This document shows, one piece after another, positions 1 to 7,695 of a stretch of DNA of 64,000 nt. Origin of the DNA: Streptomyces sp. NBC_01788 (GTDB taxonomy: Bacteria > Actinomycetota > Actinomycetes > Streptomycetales > Streptomycetaceae); contig NZ_CP109090.1 of the NCBI RefSeq assembly GCF_035917575.1, positions 5,084,001-5,148,000 of the forward strand, given 5' to 3'. Under the pieces are notes generated by a model that worked only from the letters and a program-made list of their open reading frames with translations, searched no databases and was not told the DNA's origin. Numbering within the stretch: the stretch's first letter is position 1; the number at the start of each line of letters is the position of its first letter. The translations under genes and the position numbers were made by a program.

Positions 1-1
1 C

Positions 2-643
2 AAGGGCGACCGGCGCCGCAAGGTGCAGGAGCTGCTGGACGTCGTCGGTCTCAACCCGGAGTACATCAACCGCTACCCGCACCAGTTCTCCGGCGGTCAG
101 CGCCAGCGCATCGGCATCGCCCGCGGCCTCGCGCTCAACCCCGAGGTCATCATCTGCGACGAGCCGGTCTCGGCCCTGGACGTGTCCGTCCAGGCGCAGG
201 TCATCAACCTGATGGAGCGCCTCCAGGACGAGTTCAACCTCTCCTACGTCTTCATCGCGCACGACCTGTCGATCGTCCGGCACATCTCGGACCGCGTGGG
301 CGTGATGTACCTCGGCAAGATGGCGGAGATCGGCAGCGACGAGCAGATCTACGAGCACCCGACGCACCCCTACACCCAGGCGCTGCTGTCGGCGGTTCCG
401 GTGCCGGACCCGGACGCCCGCGAGCACCGGGAGCGGATCATCCTGGCCGGCGACGTGCCGTCCCCGGCCAACCCGCCCTCGGGCTGCCGCTTCCGCACCC
501 GCTGCTGGAAGGCGCAGGACAAGTGCGCCGAGGAGATCCCGCTGCTCGCCGTGCCCGAGCGCTTCAAGGGCTCGGACTCCCCGGCGGCCCACGAGTCGGC
601 CTGCCACTTCGCCGAGGAGAAGGACGTCGTCGGCGCGGCGTGA
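2..643 (+). CDS. Oligopeptide ABC transporter ATP-binding protein, 3' part (probably the last gene of a bldK-like operon)
   Basis: The 5' part lies outside the window, so Walker A is missing. Visible are the ABC signature [14 protein letters not shown], Walker B with the following D-loop ([12 protein letters not shown]), the H-loop (IAHDLS) and the C-terminal oligopeptide/dipeptide domain with its cysteine cluster ([15 protein letters not shown]). The protein would power uptake of oligopeptides on the cytoplasmic face of a permease. It is strikingly similar to the complete ATPase at 6534-7628, base by base over long stretches. From memory of Streptomyces gene order, a bldK operon (peptide import needed for aerial growth) ends immediately before a second peptide transporter, so this is probably the bldKE equivalent. 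That assignment is inference; the family call is firm. Confidence 0.9.
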   Translation, partial: KGDRRRKVQELLDVVGLNPEYINRYPHQFSGGQRQRIGIARGLALNPEVIICDEPVSALDVSVQAQVINLMERLQDEFNLSYVFIAHDLSIVRHISDRVGVMYLGKMAEIGSDEQIYEHPTHPYTQALLSAVPVPDPDAREHRERIILAGDVPSPANPPSGCRFRTRCWKAQDKCAEEIPLLAVPERFKGSDSPAAHESACHFAEEKDVVGAA

Positions 644-672
644 CCCGCTGAGCGGAACAGCCTGATCCCCGA

Positions 673-709
673 CTGGTTCCCGGTACCGCAGGACGGTGCC
701 GGGAACCAG
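673..709 (+). terminator. Intrinsic-type terminator hairpin after the first ATPase gene
   Basis: The arms 673-683 (CTGGTTCCCGG) and 699-709 (CCGGGAACCAG) are perfectly complementary. The stem continues inward through 684-688 and 694-698 with one G-U pair, giving about 16 bp around a 5-nt loop. There is no clear U-tract, as is usual in Streptomyces. Confidence 0.8.
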
Positions 710-790
710 GCGTATCAGCAGGCCGTTTCCTGATCGGCGGGCGAGGTCACGGGGTGACGTCACGGGACGGCGGAGGAGGGGAGCGGCTGG

Positions 791-1246
791 GTGACATTGC
801 ACCACATCGAGCTCTGGGTGGCGGACCTGGAGCGCGCCCGCGCCTGCTGGGGCTGGCTCCTCGAACGGCTCGGCTGGTCGCCGTACCAGGACTGGCCGGC
901 AGGGGTGAGCTGGCGGTCCGGCGACACCTACCTCGTGATCGAGCGGTCCCCGGCCCTGCGCGGCGACCGGCACGACCGGCTCCGCCCCGGCCTCAACCAC
1001 CTGGCGTTCCACGTGCCCACCCGGTGCGAGCTCGACGCCCTGGTCACCGAGGCACCCGGGCACGGCTGGACGCTGATGTTCGCCGACCGCCACCCGTACG
1101 CGGGCGGCCCCGGGCACTACGCCGCCTACCTGGAGAACACCGACGGCTTCGAAGTCGAGCTGGTGGCCCGCCCGGAGGCGACGGGTGAGCCCACCGACGC
1201 CCCACCGGACGCAGCGGACCCCGGACCGCCCGGCGAACACCAGTGA
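791..1246 (+). CDS. VOC-superfamily (glyoxalase/bleomycin-resistance-like) protein
   Basis: This 151-residue protein opens with LHHIELWVADLERARACW, the usual first strand and helix of a vicinal-oxygen-chelate module. A second half follows with LNHLAFHVPTRCELDALV and ends with YLENTDGFEVELV, the conserved Glu-containing final strand. Candidate metal ligands are the first His (HHIE), a His in the second module (NHLAFH) and the terminal Glu (EVELV). The chosen start is GTG at 791, just upstream of the first VOC strand. The substrate is unknown; members range from lyases and dioxygenases to antibiotic-binding proteins. It stands between two peptide-transport operons and is not clearly part of either. 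Confidence 0.85.
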   Translation: MTLHHIELWVADLERARACWGWLLERLGWSPYQDWPAGVSWRSGDTYLVIERSPALRGDRHDRLRPGLNHLAFHVPTRCELDALVTEAPGHGWTLMFADRHPYAGGPGHYAAYLENTDGFEVELVARPEATGEPTDAPPDAADPGPPGEHQ

Positions 1247-1321
1247 CACCGAGCGACGCCCGCCTGCCGAGCGATCCCGCGCCGGGCGGACCGGCACCCT
1301 ACTGCCCCCAAGGAGCACCCC

Positions 1322-1912
1322 ATGACGGAGACCACGGCGGCGAACGCCCTGCCGTACACGGAACTCGACGGCTTCGGCCTGCGCCTGCGGGCCTGGCGTG
1401 AGGACGACGTGCCCGCCGTGCTGAAGGGCCTGAACGATCCCGAGTCGCTGCGTTGGTCCTCCATGCAGGCCGGCCCCATGGACGAGGCCGAAGCGCTGGC
1501 CTACGTCGCCCAACGCATCGAGCACTGGGAACGTGGCAGGCACGCGCCGTACTGCGTCACCGACGCCGCCACCGACGAGGTGCTCGGCAGCGTGGAACTG
1601 CACCAGATAGAGCTCCGCATGGGCCACGGCGGCGTCGGATACTGGCTCCTGCCCGAGGCACGCGGCCGCGGCACGGTGACCCGGGCCGTCGAGCTGTGCG
1701 TCCGCTGGGGCTTCGAACAGCTCGGCCTGCACCGTATCGATCTGGGGCACGCCGTCGGCAACACTGCCTCCTGCCGGGTCGCCGACCGCTGCGGCTTCGC
1801 CTACGAGGGCGTGCTGCGCGGCTTCCTGCCCGCCGCCGGTGAGCCGGGCACGTACTACGACACCCACCTCCACGCGCGACTCGCGACGGACCCGTACCCG
1901 GCCGCCGGCTGA
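1322..1912 (+). CDS. GNAT family N-acetyltransferase (RimJ/RimL type)
   Basis: The 196-residue protein has the RimJ/RimL layout. It contains GFGLRLRAWREDDVPAVL at the N-terminus, the acetyl-CoA loop GYWLLPEARGRGTVTRAVELC around residues 108-128, and the typical ending GNTASCRVADRCGFAYEGVLRG. It should transfer an acetyl group from acetyl-CoA to an amine, either a protein N-terminus or a small molecule; the substrate cannot be read from the sequence. The ATG at 1322 follows an AAGGAG ribosome-binding site (around 1310). It is read in the same direction as the VOC gene, with about 75 nt between them. Confidence 0.9.
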   Translation: MTETTAANALPYTELDGFGLRLRAWREDDVPAVLKGLNDPESLRWSSMQAGPMDEAEALAYVAQRIEHWERGRHAPYCVTDAATDEVLGSVELHQIELRMGHGGVGYWLLPEARGRGTVTRAVELCVRWGFEQLGLHRIDLGHAVGNTASCRVADRCGFAYEGVLRGFLPAAGEPGTYYDTHLHARLATDPYPAAG

Positions 1913-2031
1913 CCGCCGGTCCTCCGCGGATCCCTGCCACCCGTCCGGCGGGGGTGTCCGGTGCGGCGACCGTGTGATGTGCGGCTCATGTGCTGATATG
2001 TCTCAGGTCACCGCGTCCCGAGGAGGCACCC

Positions 2032-3672
2032 ATGCGTGGAGTCGCGCGCACCAGGGCCTTTCGAGGCCCCAGGTGGGCCGCCGCGGGTGCGATGGCGGCC
2101 GTGCTCGTCCTCGCGGCCTGCGGGGGCGGGGGAGCAGGCGTCGGTGCCAAGGCACTGACCGCGTCCTGGGGTGACCCGCAGAACCCGCTGGAGCCGTCCA
2201 ACACCAACGAGGTGCAGGGCGGCAAGGTGCTCGACATGATCTTCCGCGGGTTGAAGCGGTACAACCCGAGGACCGCCAAGGCCGAGAACATGCTCGCCGA
2301 GCGCATCGAGACCACCGATTCGCAGCACTTCACCATCACCGTCAAGAACGGCTGGAGGTTCAGCAACGGCGAACCCGTCACCGCCCGTTCCTTCGTCGAC
2401 GCCTGGAACTACGGCGCGAGCCTGCGGAACAACCAGAAGAACGCCTACTTCTTCGGCTACATCGAGGGCTACGACAAGGTCCACCCCGAGAGCGGCAGGC
2501 AGAGCGCCGACACCCTCTCCGGTCTGAAGGTCACCGGCCCGCGCACCTTCACCGTCACCCTCGGCCAGAAGTTCTCCACCTTCCCCGACACCCTCGGCTA
2601 CGCCGCCTTCGTCCCGCTGCCCCGCACCTTCTTCACCCACCACGCCGCCTGGCTGGACACGCCCGTCGGCAACGGCCCGTACACCATCGAGTCGTACACC
2701 AGGGGCGCGCAGATGACGCTCAGGAAGTGGGACGGCTACCCGGGCCCGGACAAGGCGCGCAACGACGGCGTGACCCTGGTGGTCTACACCGACAGCAACA
2801 CCGCGTACACCGACGTGCTGGGCGGCAATCTCGACCTGGTCGACGACATCCCCGCCGGGCAGTTGAAGAACGTGCGGACCGACCTGGCCGGCCGCTACAT
2901 CAACAGCCCGGCCGGCATCCTGCAGACGATCGCCTTCCCGTTCTACGACCCGAAGTGGAACACCGGCGGGGCGCGCAAGGTCCGCACCGGCCTGTCCATG
3001 GCGATCAACCGCAAGCAGATCACCGAGACCATCTTCCGGCGCACCCGCACCCCGGCCACCGACTGGACCTCACCCGTCCTCGGCACGGACGGCGGCTTCA
3101 AGCCGGACCTGTGCGGCCACGCCTGCGACTACGACCCCGCCGGGGCCAGGAAGCTGGTCCAGGAGGGCGGCGGACTCCCCGGCGGCCAGGTGAGGATCAC
3201 GTACAACGCGGACACGGGCTCGCACAAGCAGTGGGTGGACGCCGTGTGCAACTCCATCAACAACGTGCTCGGCAACGACCGGGCGTGCGTGGGCAACCCG
3301 GTCGGCACCTTCGCCGACTTCCGCAACCAGATCAGCGGGCACCGGATGACCGGACCCTTCCGGGCCGGCTGGCAGATGGACTACCCGCTGATCCAGAACT
3401 TCCTCCAGCCGCTGTACTACACGAATGCGTCATCCAACGACGGCAAGTGGTCCAACCAGCGATTCGACCACCTTGTCGACCAGGCGAACGCCGAGACCGA
3501 CCGGCCCCGGGCGATCCGGCTCTTCCAGCAGGCCGAGGGCGTCGTACGGGACAACATGGCCGCCATCCCGCTGTGGTACCAGAACGGCAGCGCAGGCTAC
3601 TCCGACCGGCTGCACGACGTGACGCTCAACCCGTTCAGCGTCCCCGTCTACGACGAGATCAGGGTCGGCTGA
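2032..3672 (+). CDS. Peptide ABC transporter substrate-binding lipoprotein
   Basis: This is an SBP family 5 (DppA/OppA) protein of about 546 residues. The start is ATG 2032 with GAGGAGG upstream; an in-frame start at 1990 would lack a ribosome site and spoil the signal peptide. Basic residues, a hydrophobic core and the lipobox L-A-A-C (Cys30) show a lipoprotein signal. The mature part shows family features such as the RGLKRYNPRT strand and the gating region GPYTIESYTRGAQMTLRK. It should capture oligopeptides outside the membrane and deliver them to the permeases encoded downstream. It is the first gene of a five-gene operon, and the next gene starts 5 nt after its stop. Confidence 0.95.
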   Translation: MRGVARTRAFRGPRWAAAGAMAAVLVLAACGGGGAGVGAKALTASWGDPQNPLEPSNTNEVQGGKVLDMIFRGLKRYNPRTAKAENMLAERIETTDSQHFTITVKNGWRFSNGEPVTARSFVDAWNYGASLRNNQKNAYFFGYIEGYDKVHPESGRQSADTLSGLKVTGPRTFTVTLGQKFSTFPDTLGYAAFVPLPRTFFTHHAAWLDTPVGNGPYTIESYTRGAQMTLRKWDGYPGPDKARNDGVTLVVYTDSNTAYTDVLGGNLDLVDDIPAGQLKNVRTDLAGRYINSPAGILQTIAFPFYDPKWNTGGARKVRTGLSMAINRKQITETIFRRTRTPATDWTSPVLGTDGGFKPDLCGHACDYDPAGARKLVQEGGGLPGGQVRITYNADTGSHKQWVDAVCNSINNVLGNDRACVGNPVGTFADFRNQISGHRMTGPFRAGWQMDYPLIQNFLQPLYYTNASSNDGKWSNQRFDHLVDQANAETDRPRAIRLFQQAEGVVRDNMAAIPLWYQNGSAGYSDRLHDVTLNPFSVPVYDEIRVG

Positions 3673-3677
3673 TCCGC

Positions 3678-4601
3678 ATGGGACGCTATGTCGCCAGACG
3701 GCTGCTCCAGATGATCCCGGTGTTCTTCGGGGCCACCATGCTGATCTTCCTGATGGTGAACGTGATGGGCGACCCCATCGCCGGGCTGTGCGGGGAGCGC
3801 GCCTGCGACACCGCGACCGCCGCCCAGCTCAGACGGGAGTTCGGCCTCGACAAGCCGCTGTGGCAGCAGTACGCGACCTACATGGGCAACGTCTTCACCG
3901 GCGACTTCGGCACCGCCTTCAACGGACAGCCCGTCACCCAGCTGATGGCGTCGGCGTTCCCCGTCACCATCCGGCTGACCATCGTCGCGATCCTCTTCGA
4001 GATCGTCGTCGGCATCACCCTGGGCGTGCTGACCGGGCTGCGCCGCGGCCGGCCCGTCGACACCTCGGTCCTGGTCCTCACCCTGGTCGTCATCTCCGTC
4101 CCCACCTTCGTCACCGGCCTCCTGCTGCAACTGCTCTTCGGCGTCAAGTGGGGCTGGATCAGGCCTTCGGTGTCCCCGGCGGCGGCCTTCGGCGAGCTGA
4201 TCGTGCCCGGCCTGGTCCTCGCCTCCGTCTCCCTCGCCTACGTCACCCGGCTGACCCGTACCTCCATCGCCGAGAACCGGCGCGCGGACTATGTGCGCAC
4301 GGCCGTCGCCAAGGGAGTGCCCCGGCGCCGGGTCGTCGTCCGGCACCTGCTGCGCAACTCCCTGATCCCCGTGGTCACCTTCATCGGCACCGACATCGGC
4401 GCGCTGATGGGCGGCGCCATCGTCACCGAGCGGATCTTCAACATCCACGGCGTCGGCTACCAGCTCTACCAGGGCATCCTGCGGCAGAACACCCAGACCG
4501 TCGTCGGCTTCGTGACGGTCCTCGTCCTGGTCTTCCTGGTCGCCAACCTGCTCGTGGACCTGCTCTACGCCGTACTCGACCCGAGGATCCGCTATGCCTG
4601 A
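3678..4601 (+). CDS. Peptide ABC transporter permease (DppB/OppB type)
   Basis: A 307-residue inner-membrane protein with about six hydrophobic segments. It begins with GRYVARRLLQMIPVFFGATMLIFL, which is characteristic of the DppB subfamily. The EAA cytoplasmic loop that docks with the ATPases is visible as ADYVRTAVAKGVPRRRVVVRHLLRNSLIP. The start ATG 3678 lies 5 nt after the lipoprotein gene. The last 8 nt overlap the start of the next permease gene, implying translational coupling. It forms half of the peptide channel together with the DppC-type partner. Confidence 0.95.
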   Translation: MGRYVARRLLQMIPVFFGATMLIFLMVNVMGDPIAGLCGERACDTATAAQLRREFGLDKPLWQQYATYMGNVFTGDFGTAFNGQPVTQLMASAFPVTIRLTIVAILFEIVVGITLGVLTGLRRGRPVDTSVLVLTLVVISVPTFVTGLLLQLLFGVKWGWIRPSVSPAAAFGELIVPGLVLASVSLAYVTRLTRTSIAENRRADYVRTAVAKGVPRRRVVVRHLLRNSLIPVVTFIGTDIGALMGGAIVTERIFNIHGVGYQLYQGILRQNTQTVVGFVTVLVLVFLVANLLVDLLYAVLDPRIRYA

Positions 4602-5559
4602 GCAGCCGCGGGAGCCGGAGCGCGCCATCGCCGGGACCGGCATGGGCGGCGCGATGGACCTCGCGGCGAGCGAGGCGACGACGCTGGAGCAGGCACCGGG
4701 CGGGCCGGCGGGCAGGCCCCGCTCCCTGTGGTCCGACGCCTGGCGCGACCTGCGCCGCAACCCGGTCTTCCTGCTCTCCGCGCTGGTGATCTGCTTCCTG
4801 GTCCTCATCGCGATCCGGCCGTCCCTGATCACCTCCGGCAATCCGCTCACGTGCGATCTGGCCCGCGCCCAGGACGGGTCCGCGCCCGGCCACCCCTTCG
4901 GCTTAGACGGCCAGGGCTGCGACGTCTACACGCGCACCGTCTACGGGGCCCGCGCGTCCGTCACGGTCGGCGTGTGCGCCACGCTCGGGGTGGCGCTCCT
5001 CGGCTCGGTGCTGGGCGCGCTCGCCGGATTCTTCGGCGGCGCCGGGGACGCCGTGCTGTCGCGGGCCACCGACGTCTTCTTCGCCATCCCCGTCGTCCTC
5101 GGCGGTCTCGTCCTGCTGTCCGTCGTCCCGAGCAGCACCGTCTGGCCGGTCGTCGGGTTCATCGTGCTGCTCGGCTGGCCGCAGGTCGCCCGGATCGCGC
5201 GCGGCTCCGTCATCACCGCCAAACAGCTCGACTACGTCCAGGCCGCCCGCGCCCTGGGCGCCTCCAACTCCCGCATCCTGCTGCGGCACATCGCGCCCAA
5301 CGCCGTCGCCCCGGTGATCGTCGTCGCCACCATCGCGCTCGGCACCTACATCGCCCTCGAGGCCACCCTGTCCTACCTCGGGGTCGGGCTGAAGCCGCCC
5401 AGCGTCTCCTGGGGCATCGACATCTCCGCCGCCTCGCCCTACGTCCGCAACGCCCCGCACGCGCTGCTGTGGCCCGCCGGGGCGCTGGCGATCACGGTCC
5501 TGGCCTTCATCATGCTCGGCGACGCGGTGCGCGACGCCCTCGACCCGAAGCTGAGGTGA
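4594..5559 (+). CDS. Peptide ABC transporter permease (DppC/OppC type)
   Basis: A 321-residue permease. It carries a soluble N-terminal extension of roughly 45 residues before SLWSDAWRDLRRNPVFLLSALVI, the usual OppC N-domain. The EAA loop reads DYVQAARALGASNSRILLRHIAPN. A periplasmic region with GCDVYTRTVYGARASV precedes the binding-protein-dependent transport domain, as in other OppC proteins. It starts inside the preceding gene (8-nt overlap), and the next gene follows after 7 nt. It pairs with the upstream DppB-type subunit. Confidence 0.95.
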   Translation: MPEQPREPERAIAGTGMGGAMDLAASEATTLEQAPGGPAGRPRSLWSDAWRDLRRNPVFLLSALVICFLVLIAIRPSLITSGNPLTCDLARAQDGSAPGHPFGLDGQGCDVYTRTVYGARASVTVGVCATLGVALLGSVLGALAGFFGGAGDAVLSRATDVFFAIPVVLGGLVLLSVVPSSTVWPVVGFIVLLGWPQVARIARGSVITAKQLDYVQAARALGASNSRILLRHIAPNAVAPVIVVATIALGTYIALEATLSYLGVGLKPPSVSWGIDISAASPYVRNAPHALLWPAGALAITVLAFIMLGDAVRDALDPKLR

Positions 5560-5566
5560 CGGCGCC

Positions 5567-6553
5567 ATGCTGCTCGAAGTCCGCGATCTGCACGTGGAGT
5601 TCCGGACCCGGGACGGAATCGTCCACGCCGTCAACGGAGTCGGCTACGAGGTGGAGGCGGGCGAGACGCTCGCCGTGCTCGGGGAGTCCGGCTCCGGCAA
5701 GTCCGTGACCGCGCAGGCGGTCATGGGCATCCTCGACGTGCCGCCCGGCCGGATCAGCGGCGGGCGGATCCTCTTCCGCGGCAGGGACCTGCTGGAACTG
5801 AAGGAGGACGAACGGCGGCGGATCCGGGGCGCCGAGATGGCGATGATCTTCCAGGACTCGCTGTCCGCGCTGAACCCGGTGCTGACCGTGGGCGACCAGC
5901 TCGGCGAGATGTTCGTCGTGCACCGGGGCATGTCCCGCAAGGACGCGCGCGCCAGGGCCGTGGAACTGATGGACCGGGTGCGCATCCCGGCCGCCCGGCA
6001 GCGCGTCGGCGACTACCCGCACCAGTTCTCCGGCGGTATGCGCCAGCGCATCATGATCGCGATGGCGCTGGCCCTGGAACCGGCGCTCATCATCGCCGAC
6101 GAGCCGACCACGGCCCTCGACGTGACCGTCCAGGCCCAGGTGATGGACCTGCTCGCCGAGCTCCGGCGCGAGTACCGCATGGGGCTCGTGCTCATCACCC
6201 ACGACCTGGGCGTGGTCGCGGACGTCGCCGACCGGATCGCGGTGATGTACGCGGGCCGGATCGTGGAGTCCGCGCCGGTGCACGACATCTACAAGGCGCC
6301 CGCCCACCCGTACACCAGGGGTCTGCTGGACTCGATCCCGCGCCTGGACCACAAGGGCCGGGAGCTCTACGCCATCAAGGGCCTGCCGCCCAACCTTCTG
6401 GCGATCCCGCCCGGTTGCGCCTTCCACCCGCGCTGCCCGATGGCCCGGGACGTGTGCCGCACGGAGGTACCGCCCCTGTACGAGGTCTCCGAAAGCCGCG
6501 TCAGCGCCTGCCACTTCTGGAGGGAGTGCCTGGATGGCAGAGCAGACGGCTGA
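5567..6553 (+). CDS. Peptide ABC transporter ATP-binding protein (DppD/OppD type)
   Basis: A 328-residue ATPase with Walker A GESGSGKS (residues 39-46), signature [15 protein letters not shown], Walker [14 protein letters not shown] and H-loop LITHDLG. It ends with the oligo_HPY C-terminal domain containing the cysteine pattern [15 protein letters not shown]. This is the OppD-like member of a heterodimeric ATPase pair that drives peptide import. The stop overlaps the start of the DppF-type gene by 20 nt, so expression is coupled. Confidence 0.95.
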   Translation: MLLEVRDLHVEFRTRDGIVHAVNGVGYEVEAGETLAVLGESGSGKSVTAQAVMGILDVPPGRISGGRILFRGRDLLELKEDERRRIRGAEMAMIFQDSLSALNPVLTVGDQLGEMFVVHRGMSRKDARARAVELMDRVRIPAARQRVGDYPHQFSGGMRQRIMIAMALALEPALIIADEPTTALDVTVQAQVMDLLAELRREYRMGLVLITHDLGVVADVADRIAVMYAGRIVESAPVHDIYKAPAHPYTRGLLDSIPRLDHKGRELYAIKGLPPNLLAIPPGCAFHPRCPMARDVCRTEVPPLYEVSESRVSACHFWRECLDGRADG

Positions 6554-7628
6554 GCGGACCGCCGAGCCGATCCTGGAGGTCAGCGGGCTCGTCAAGCACT
6601 ACCCGCTCACCCGGGGCGTGCTGTTCAGGAAGCAGGTCGGGGCGGTCAAGGCGGTCGACGGCGTCGACTTCACCCTGGGCCGGGGCGAAACGCTCGGCAT
6701 CGTGGGCGAGTCCGGCTGCGGCAAGTCGACGGTCGCGAAGCTGCTGTGCAACCTGGAGCGGCCCACCGCGGGCGAGATCCGCTACCGGGGCGAGGACATC
6801 ACCCGGCTGTCCGGCCGGGCGCTGAAGGCGGTGCGCCGCAACATCCAGATGGTGTTCCAGGACCCGTACACCTCGCTCAACCCCCGTATGACGGTGGGCG
6901 ACATCATCGGGGAGCCGTACGAGATCCACCCCGAGGCGGTGCCCAAGGGCGACCGGAGAAGGAGGGTCCAGGAGCTGCTGGACGTCGTCGGCCTCAACCC
7001 TGAGTACGTCAACCGCTACCCGCACCAGTTCTCCGGCGGTCAGCGCCAGCGCATCGGCATCGCACGGGGGTTGGCGCTGCGGCCCGAGATCATCGTCGCC
7101 GACGAGCCGGTCTCCGCGCTCGACGTCTCGGTGCAGGCCCAGGTGATCAACCTGATGGAGCGGCTTCAGCACGAGTTCGACCTGTCGTACGTCTTCATCG
7201 CGCACGACCTGTCGATCGTGCGGCACATCTCCGACCGGGTGGGGGTCATGTACCTCGGGCGGATCGTCGAGATCGGCACCGACGAGCAGATCTACGACCA
7301 CCCCACGCACCCCTACACCCAGGCGCTGCTGTCCGCCGTGCCCGTGCCGGACCCGGGGGCACGGGAGCGCCGGGAGCGGATCATCCTCTCGGGGGACGTG
7401 CCGTCGCCGACGGCCATCCCCTCCGGCTGCCGCTTCCGCACCCGCTGCTGGAAGGCGCGGGAACGCTGCACGCTGGAGGTGCCGGAGCTGGCGGTGCCCG
7501 AGGAGTTCCGGCACGACACCGGGCCGGCCGTGCACGACTCGGCGTGCCACTACGCGGCGGAGCTCCAGGTGGTGCCGCCGGAGGAGCGGGACACCGACGG
7601 ACGGGGCAGCGGCACCAGGGCGCCGTGA
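6534..7628 (+). CDS. Peptide ABC transporter ATP-binding protein (DppF/OppF type)
   Basis: A 364-residue ATPase. It has Walker [10 protein letters not shown] (residues 58-66), the Q-loop segment [20 protein letters not shown], signature [15 protein letters not shown], Walker [13 protein letters not shown] and an oligo_HPY tail ([15 protein letters not shown]). It is the second ATPase of the operon and its last gene, followed by a strong hairpin. From KGDRR onward it closely matches the truncated ATPase at the left window edge, indicating that the two neighbouring peptide transporters arose by duplication. Confidence 0.95.
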   Translation: MAEQTAERTAEPILEVSGLVKHYPLTRGVLFRKQVGAVKAVDGVDFTLGRGETLGIVGESGCGKSTVAKLLCNLERPTAGEIRYRGEDITRLSGRALKAVRRNIQMVFQDPYTSLNPRMTVGDIIGEPYEIHPEAVPKGDRRRRVQELLDVVGLNPEYVNRYPHQFSGGQRQRIGIARGLALRPEIIVADEPVSALDVSVQAQVINLMERLQHEFDLSYVFIAHDLSIVRHISDRVGVMYLGRIVEIGTDEQIYDHPTHPYTQALLSAVPVPDPGARERRERIILSGDVPSPTAIPSGCRFRTRCWKARERCTLEVPELAVPEEFRHDTGPAVHDSACHYAAELQVVPPEERDTDGRGSGTRAP

Positions 7629-7638
7629 CCCCGTCGGC

Positions 7639-7688
7639 GGCCCGGCGCCCTCACGGCCCGTGAGAGGGCGCCGTGGGGGCGCCGGGCC
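7639..7688. terminator. Bidirectional terminator between convergent transporter and peptidase genes
   Basis: Arms 7639-7650 (GGCCCGGCGCCC) and 7677-7688 (GGGCGCCGGGCC) are perfectly complementary. A competing inner hairpin pairs 7644-7652 with 7664-7672. It sits between two converging stops, so it can serve both transcripts. Confidence 0.8.
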
Positions 7689-7695
7689 GGGGCGT

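Noticed and set aside
1990..2031. Earlier start for the peptide-binding lipoprotein
   Set aside because: ATG 2032 has the ribosome site and gives a normal lipoprotein signal; the extension would place charged residues before it.
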